A DNA stretch of 37,225 bases, taken from contig SKUN01000011.1 in NCBI GenBank assembly GCA_007129945.1, forward strand, positions 1 through 37,225, in the 5' to 3' direction. Below are positions 33,378-37,225 of this stretch, piece by piece. This DNA comes from Bacteroidales bacterium (GTDB taxonomy: Bacteria > Bacteroidota > Bacteroidia > Bacteroidales > UBA7960). Under the pieces are notes generated by a model that saw only the letters and a list, made by a program, of their open reading frames with translations, had not been told where the DNA came from and ran no database searches. The first letter of the stretch is position 1. Each line of letters starts with the position of its first letter. Both the position numbers and the translations under genes were made by a program.

Positions 33378-34700
33378 TTACCTGAAAAGCCGCAATACGT
33401 CGTTGAGGTTTACCAGGAGGATCAGCGAGAGCAGCAGGAGCATGCCCACCATCTGGGCATATTCCATGAACTTTTCCGGTGGTTTCCTGCCGGCGATGAT
33501 CTCATACAGCAGGAACATCACATGACCGCCGTCCAGTGCGGGGATCGGCAAAATGTTCATCACCGCCAGGATGATTGACAAAAATGCGGTCATTGTCCAG
33601 AAATGTACCCAGTCCCAGGTGGGGGAGAAAATACCACCGATGGTGATGAATCCGCCCAGGCTCTCGCGTGCACTCACTTCAGGCTTGAAAAGGAGCCCGA
33701 GATCACGGAAATAATCCCGGGTGGTTGTGTAAGCCCTTTCAACGCCGGCAGGGATGGCCGCAAAGAAGGAATAGTTGCGTACTTCTGTCTGCAGGATTTC
33801 GAAAGGATCTTTCAGGTAAGCACCCACCACGGCTTCTTCCGGAATGCTGATGGGTAGTTCCATGGTTTGTCCGTTTCGTTCCACCATCAGGGTGGTCTCT
33901 TCTCCGGCGTAGTTTCCGATGGTCTGAACAAATTCCATGAAGGACCAGGTTTCCTGCCCCCCGATCCCTTTGATGTGGTCACCCACTTCCACACCGGCCT
34001 CCTTTGCCGTAGAGCCATCCAGGAATCCATCCACTATAAAGGGATAACGGATCGAGATAAAATTCTGGCCCCGGGCAGAGATCAGTTTGCCGAAGAAGTC
34101 TTCGGGTACGGAAAAGGTGATCAGGCTGTCGTCGCGCTCCACCGTTACTTCTTCTACTTCACCGCGGGCAAACTTGCTGCGCAGCTCCACCCAGTCACCG
34201 GTATCCTCCCCATTGAGAGCCACGATGTGGTCACCGGTTTCCAGCCCGATATCCCGGCCCAGTTCCTCCGCCACGATGCCGTATTTCATGTTTTCCACCG
34301 GAAGGTATTCATCCCCGATAAAGAACATCATGAAAATATATATCAGGGCAGCAAGGATCACATTGAAGAAAACCCCGCCCACCATCACGATCAATCTTTG
34401 CCAGGCTGGTTTGGCCCTGAACTCGTAGGGTTTTGGGGGTTGTTTCATCTGCTCCTTGTCCATCGACTCATCGATCATGCCGGAGATTTTTACATACCCG
34501 CCCAGTGGAAGCCATCCCATGCCATAGGTGGTTTCTCCGCGACGGATCTTGAACAGGGAGAACCAGGGGTTGAAAAACAGGTAGAACTTTTCCACCCGGA
34601 TATTAAAAAGGCGGGCAAACAGAAAATGGCCCATCTCATGAATGACGATCAGGACCGAAAGGCTCAGAAAGAACTGCAATGTTTTTATCAGGATTTCCAT
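33378..34700 (-). CDS. rseP: Site-2 intramembrane metalloprotease RseP
   Basis: RseP cleaves membrane-embedded substrates such as anti-sigma factors and remnant signal peptides. The zinc motif HEMGH (21-25) lies in the first membrane segment, and the third ligand is Asp390 in NILPIPALDGG (382-392). Two PDZ-like modules lie between (about 125-290), the second with DGSTAKEAGVEVGDHIKGI. A membrane segment near 110-130 and two C-terminal segments complete the four-helix layout. It is 440 residues with an ATG start. It sits 40 bases after dxr, a common bacterial neighbour of rseP. Confidence 0.94.
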   Translation of the reverse strand: MEILIKTLQFFLSLSVLIVIHEMGHFLFARLFNIRVEKFYLFFNPWFSLFKIRRGETTYGMGWLPLGGYVKISGMIDESMDKEQMKQPPKPYEFRAKPAWQRLIVMVGGVFFNVILAALIYIFMMFFIGDEYLPVENMKYGIVAEELGRDIGLETGDHIVALNGEDTGDWVELRSKFARGEVEEVTVERDDSLITFSVPEDFFGKLISARGQNFISIRYPFIVDGFLDGSTAKEAGVEVGDHIKGIGGQETWSFMEFVQTIGNYAGEETTLMVERNGQTMELPISIPEEAVVGAYLKDPFEILQTEVRNYSFFAAIPAGVERAYTTTRDYFRDLGLLFKPEVSARESLGGFITIGGIFSPTWDWVHFWTMTAFLSIILAVMNILPIPALDGGHVMFLLYEIIAGRKPPEKFMEYAQMVGMLLLLSLILLVNLNDVLRLFR

Positions 34701-34740
34701 TGTGTATTCGAAACGTTTTTTGTGTGTATTTTATTCCGGA

Positions 34741-35958
34741 TCAATTGCCGGATGTTGAATCATTGTATGTTGAATGAACGCCTGAGCGTCTTTTTTGTTC
34801 TGCCAGTTCCCCCGCAAGGGCCCGGGCTTCCCTGTCTGTCTCCATGATATCCTCCAGCCCCGGGTCATCCATATGTGTGGCCTGCTCCATGCAGGAGGCG
34901 ATGATCTCCGGGATTTGAACAAATCCGATCCTGCCATTCAGAAAAGCGGCCACGGCGATTTCATTGGCGGCATTCATTATGCAGGGCGCATTCCCACCCT
35001 TTTCCATGGCTTTGTAGGCAAGCCCGATACAGGGAAAGCAATGCTCATCGACCTGCTCAAAGGTCAGTGTGGGGTAGTCCGTAAAGCAGAACCGTTCAAA
35101 CTTTGACCGGATGCGTTCAGGATAACCCAGTGCATATTGTATCGGGAGTTTCATGTCAGGCAGTCCCATTTGTGCCTTCATGCTGCCGTCTTCAAATTGC
35201 ACAACGGAATGAATGACTGACTGGGGGTGGATAATCACCCTGATCTGATCGGGTGTCAGGCCGAACAGCCATTTTGCCTCTATCACCTCCAGGCCTTTGT
35301 TCATCATGGAGGCGGAATCAATGGTGATCTTTGCTCCCATGTCCCAGTTCGGATGCTTCAGGGCCTGTTCCCTGGTTACACTTCTCATGGCCTCCCTGCT
35401 CATTCCCCTGAATGGGCCGCCGCTGGCGGTGAGATAGATCTTTTCTATGGGGTTATGTGCCTCCCCGGCCAGGCATTGGTATATGGCGGAATGTTCTGAA
35501 TCGACAGGCAGGAGTTTGACCCCGTTGGCTGCAGCCATTCTGGTGATGATGTGACCTGCTACAACCAGGGTTTCCTTATTGGCCAGCGCAATCTCTTTTC
35601 CATGCCGGATGGCATTGATGGTCGGGCCCAGGCCTGAAATTCCCACCATGGCGCTGAGTACCATATCTGTTTCCGGTGACGCAACGGCTTCTTCCAGGGC
35701 TTCTTCCCCGGTGGTTACATTCACGGAAGTGGATGCGAGGGCATCCCTGACCTGTGTGTAGCGATCGGGATTGCCGATTACGATGGTGCGGGGAGAAAAC
35801 TCCAGGGCCTGCTCAATCAGCAGGGAGGTGCTGTTCCTGGCACTGAGCATTTCGACGGAAAACCGCCCGGGGTACTGCCGGATCACCTCCAGCGCCTGTT
35901 GCCCGACAGATCCGGTGGATCCGAGTATCGCTATTTTTTTCCGCCTGATCGTTGTCAT
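34741..35958 (-). CDS. dxr: 1-deoxy-D-xylulose 5-phosphate reductoisomerase
   Basis: Dxr makes 2-C-methyl-D-erythritol 4-phosphate, the committed step of the non-mevalonate isoprenoid pathway. The NADPH loop GSTGSVG is at 13-19. LANKETLVVAG, PVDSEHSAIYQCL, TASGGPF and MMNKGLEVIEAKWLF carry the metal- and substrate-binding residues. At 405 residues it has a short extra C-terminal tail rich in Ser/Thr/Asn. The ATG at 35958 overlaps the TGA of the M23 gene as ATGA, which argues against longer starts inside that gene. Confidence 0.96.
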   Translation of the reverse strand: MTTIRRKKIAILGSTGSVGQQALEVIRQYPGRFSVEMLSARNSTSLLIEQALEFSPRTIVIGNPDRYTQVRDALASTSVNVTTGEEALEEAVASPETDMVLSAMVGISGLGPTINAIRHGKEIALANKETLVVAGHIITRMAAANGVKLLPVDSEHSAIYQCLAGEAHNPIEKIYLTASGGPFRGMSREAMRSVTREQALKHPNWDMGAKITIDSASMMNKGLEVIEAKWLFGLTPDQIRVIIHPQSVIHSVVQFEDGSMKAQMGLPDMKLPIQYALGYPERIRSKFERFCFTDYPTLTFEQVDEHCFPCIGLAYKAMEKGGNAPCIMNAANEIAVAAFLNGRIGFVQIPEIIASCMEQATHMDDPGLEDIMETDREARALAGELAEQKRRSGVHSTYNDSTSGN

Positions 35959-36854
35959 TCCATTATTATATAATCTACAGGATTGATGGGTACCCCGTTC
36001 AACCACAATTCAAAGTGCAGGTGTGTGCCTGTAGAGTAAAGACCGGTGTCTCCGATCACGGCGATGGCCTCTCCGGCTTCCACAAAACTGCCTTGCTCCT
36101 TAAGCAGCGCACTGTTATGCTTATAAACCGATATAAGGTTGTGTTCGTGCTGGATGCCAATGGTATATCCAGTCTCCAGTGTCCATGTGGAAAAGATTAC
36201 CGTGCCGTCAAGGGTCGCCTTGATCACCTCTCCCACTTCTGCTACTATATCCACCCCGAAATGCCCTTGCATGGAATTGAAGTGGCGGCTTACCATCCCT
36301 TTGATGGGGGGGAAGAAGCTAAGGTGGATGTTGGATTGGCCCTGTCCTGTTCCTTCTGCGGTAAGCTGGCCTTCTTCAAAAGGGAACTGTTCCTCCATCT
36401 CGGCCCTCAGCAGGGAATCTTCACGAGAGCGTGACATGCTCTGCACAGGTAAAGAACCTGCATTGGCAATGCTGTCGGGAATTTCCTCCATGATTTCACG
36501 GCCCTCCACGATATTCCTTATATTCATGATGTAGAGGTCTTTTTGCCTCAGATTTCTTTCCAGGGAATCGGTCCGCAGCGAAAGCTCACGAAGCACCTGC
36601 CTGGTATTGAAGTCTGCATACCCCGGAATGTATTCCCGGAGCGGGGTAAAAGCGATCAGGTAAATGGTGGCGACCACAAGCAACACAGCAGCAGTGCCGG
36701 TAAAAATAAACACATTGAAACGTGTCATTTTTACGGTCAACTTTTTCTCCAGTGTATCGTCGTTCATGATTACCAGACGATACTTGTTGTGAATCTTCTG
36801 CAGAAAGCTGCGGTGTTCCTTATTTTTCTGCTGTGTTGTTTTGTCTTTGTACAT
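35955..36854 (-). CDS. Membrane-anchored M23 (LytM) peptidase
   Basis: A predicted peptidoglycan endopeptidase. After a basic cytoplasmic start there is one membrane segment (about 47-70), then a helical periplasmic linker and a LytM domain (about 178-295). Zinc ligands are His198 and Asp202 (HFGVD) and His280 in HLH (278-280), so the enzyme appears active rather than degenerate. The 299-residue form starts at ATG 36854; the longer frame from TTG 36881 begins in the promoter box. It is the first gene of the operon with dxr, rseP and rnz, and is divergent from the porW-like gene. Confidence 0.92.
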   Translation of the reverse strand: MYKDKTTQQKNKEHRSFLQKIHNKYRLVIMNDDTLEKKLTVKMTRFNVFIFTGTAAVLLVVATIYLIAFTPLREYIPGYADFNTRQVLRELSLRTDSLERNLRQKDLYIMNIRNIVEGREIMEEIPDSIANAGSLPVQSMSRSREDSLLRAEMEEQFPFEEGQLTAEGTGQGQSNIHLSFFPPIKGMVSRHFNSMQGHFGVDIVAEVGEVIKATLDGTVIFSTWTLETGYTIGIQHEHNLISVYKHNSALLKEQGSFVEAGEAIAVIGDTGLYSTGTHLHFELWLNGVPINPVDYIIME

Positions 36855-36878
36855 TTTCGGCACCTGCCTTTTGTGCTG

Positions 36879-36886
36879 CAAAATTA
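36879..36886 (-). promoter_or_regulatory. -7 promoter element of the M23-dxr-rseP-rnz operon
   Basis: Read leftward this is TAATTTTG, an exact TAnnTTTG match, with transcription predicted near 36872 and a leader of about 18 bases. It overlaps the TTG that opens the longest frame of the M23 gene. Confidence 0.45.
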
Positions 36887-37065
36887 ATCATTTTAGGGCA
36901 GCCGCCTGCCGCAATATGCGAAATTCGCCATTATGCCATGAATGCCCCTCATTTAAACGGAAAATTGCTGGTTTTGCGTCGTTAATTATTGTTAAATCTT
37001 TTCCCTTCGGCAAAACATGATCGACTTTCCGGATTAAATCAAATGACTGACCGCATTAAATAATA

Positions 37066-37077
37066 ATTTCATGAAAT
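37066..37077. promoter_or_regulatory. Perfect 12 bp palindrome in the porW-like promoter
   Basis: ATTTCATGAAAT is fully self-complementary and ends 6 bases before the -7 box at 37084, where the -33 to -15 region would be. This is a natural place for a dimeric regulator. AT-rich palindromes of this length can arise by chance. Confidence 0.35.
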
Positions 37078-37083
37078 GAGAGT

Positions 37084-37091
37084 TATATTTG
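37084..37091 (+). promoter_or_regulatory. -7 promoter element of the porW-like gene
   Basis: TATATTTG matches TAnnTTTG; transcription would start near 37098, about 15 bases before the ATG at 37113. The rest of the 258-base divergent gap (36855-37112) is AT-rich and shows no gene. Confidence 0.45.
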
Positions 37092-37112
37092 TGGTGAAAT
37101 TTTGAAATCCGC

Positions 37113-37225
37113 ATGCTGAACCTTCTGATAAAATCCCGGAGGCACCTTTTTTTGTGGCTTATGGCCACTGTGTTGCTTTTATTCTGGGGGTGTTCCACCC
37201 AGAATAATTCTTTCGTGAACCGAAC
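37113..37225 (+). CDS. PorW/SprE-like T9SS lipoprotein, N-terminal fragment
   Basis: The frame starts at ATG 37113 and runs off the right edge after 37 codons. The signal segment is basic then hydrophobic and ends in a lipobox-like FWGC (Cys27). The mature start, CSTQNNSFVNR, closely resembles the beginning of PorW/SprE proteins, where a Cys-Ser-Thr and a xxFVNRTYHN-like stretch precede tetratricopeptide repeats. PorW/SprE is a lipoprotein needed for type IX secretion and gliding. The assignment rests on about 11 mature residues but fits the T9SS cargo at 25756. Confidence 0.6.
   Translation, partial: MLNLLIKSRRHLFLWLMATVLLLFWGCSTQNNSFVNR

Noticed and set aside
33867-34847. A 326-codon rightward open frame opposite rseP and the end of dxr
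   Set aside because: It is antisense to well-supported genes. Its translation is His/Phe/Gln-rich and low in family-like motifs, as expected for the complement of membrane-protein coding DNA, and it has no promoter.

Overview
The window is ordinary chromosomal DNA of a Bacteroidota bacterium, most likely an anaerobic or microaerobic member of the Bacteroidales/Marinilabiliales. Four lines of evidence support this. (1) Many upstream regions carry the Bacteroidota -7 promoter element TAnnTTTG. (2) A secreted M14 carboxypeptidase ends in a type IX secretion (T9SS) sorting domain, and a PorW/SprE-like lipoprotein starts at the right edge. (3) Several proteins are typical of the phylum: a TamB-like protein of about 1520 residues, bifunctional RibBA, and a DUF6913-like protein beside DapA. 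(4) [FeFe]-hydrogenase maturases HydF and HydE sit beside an FprA-type diiron flavoprotein, which fits fermentative hydrogen metabolism with O2 or NO defence. No prophage, insertion sequence, CRISPR array, tRNA or rRNA was recognised.

Layout. 1-5.0 kb: the 5' end of an unidentified leftward gene, then hydF-hydE, fprA and a lipoprotein, all rightward. A hairpin-bearing repeat lies between hydF and hydE, and a 4 x 20 bp tandem repeat lies before fprA. 5.0-10.7 kb: tsaD (leftward) and tamB (rightward) are divergent. 10.7-15.8 kb: a leftward operon reads lptF/G-like permease, two GT4 glycosyltransferases, ribBA. 15.9-17.9 kb: a lipoprotein prolyl-iminopeptidase-like hydrolase converges on an SDR oxidoreductase. 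18.0-22.7 kb: purL and a solo peptide-type solute-binding lipoprotein converge on a PhnP-like metallo-hydrolase. 22.9-27.8 kb: a secreted unknown, a flavin-reductase-like protein, a DUF6913-like protein, dapA and the T9SS carboxypeptidase, all rightward. 27.8-32.4 kb: valS (leftward) diverges from a nine-repeat LRV/HEAT-like protein that is translationally coupled to lplA. 32.4-36.9 kb: a leftward operon reads M23 peptidase, dxr, rseP, rnz. 37.1 kb to the end: the start of a porW/sprE-like gene.

How the genes work together. HydE and HydF help build the H-cluster, and FprA would plausibly shield it by reducing O2 or NO. TamB, the LptF/G-like permease, RseP and the M23 peptidase serve the cell envelope, and the T9SS cargo and PorW belong to the secretion route of the same envelope. 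TsaD, ValS and RNase Z serve tRNA modification, charging and processing. RibBA, PurL, DapA, Dxr and LplA are cofactor, nucleotide, amino-acid and isoprenoid enzymes.

The less ordinary signals are small. They are the hydF-tail repeat, the 20 bp tandem array before fprA, a tamB frame whose natural N-terminus has no ATG/GTG/TTG, the LRV-lplA coupling, promoter boxes very close to start codons, and a perfect palindrome in the porW promoter. I found no clear undescribed multi-gene system.
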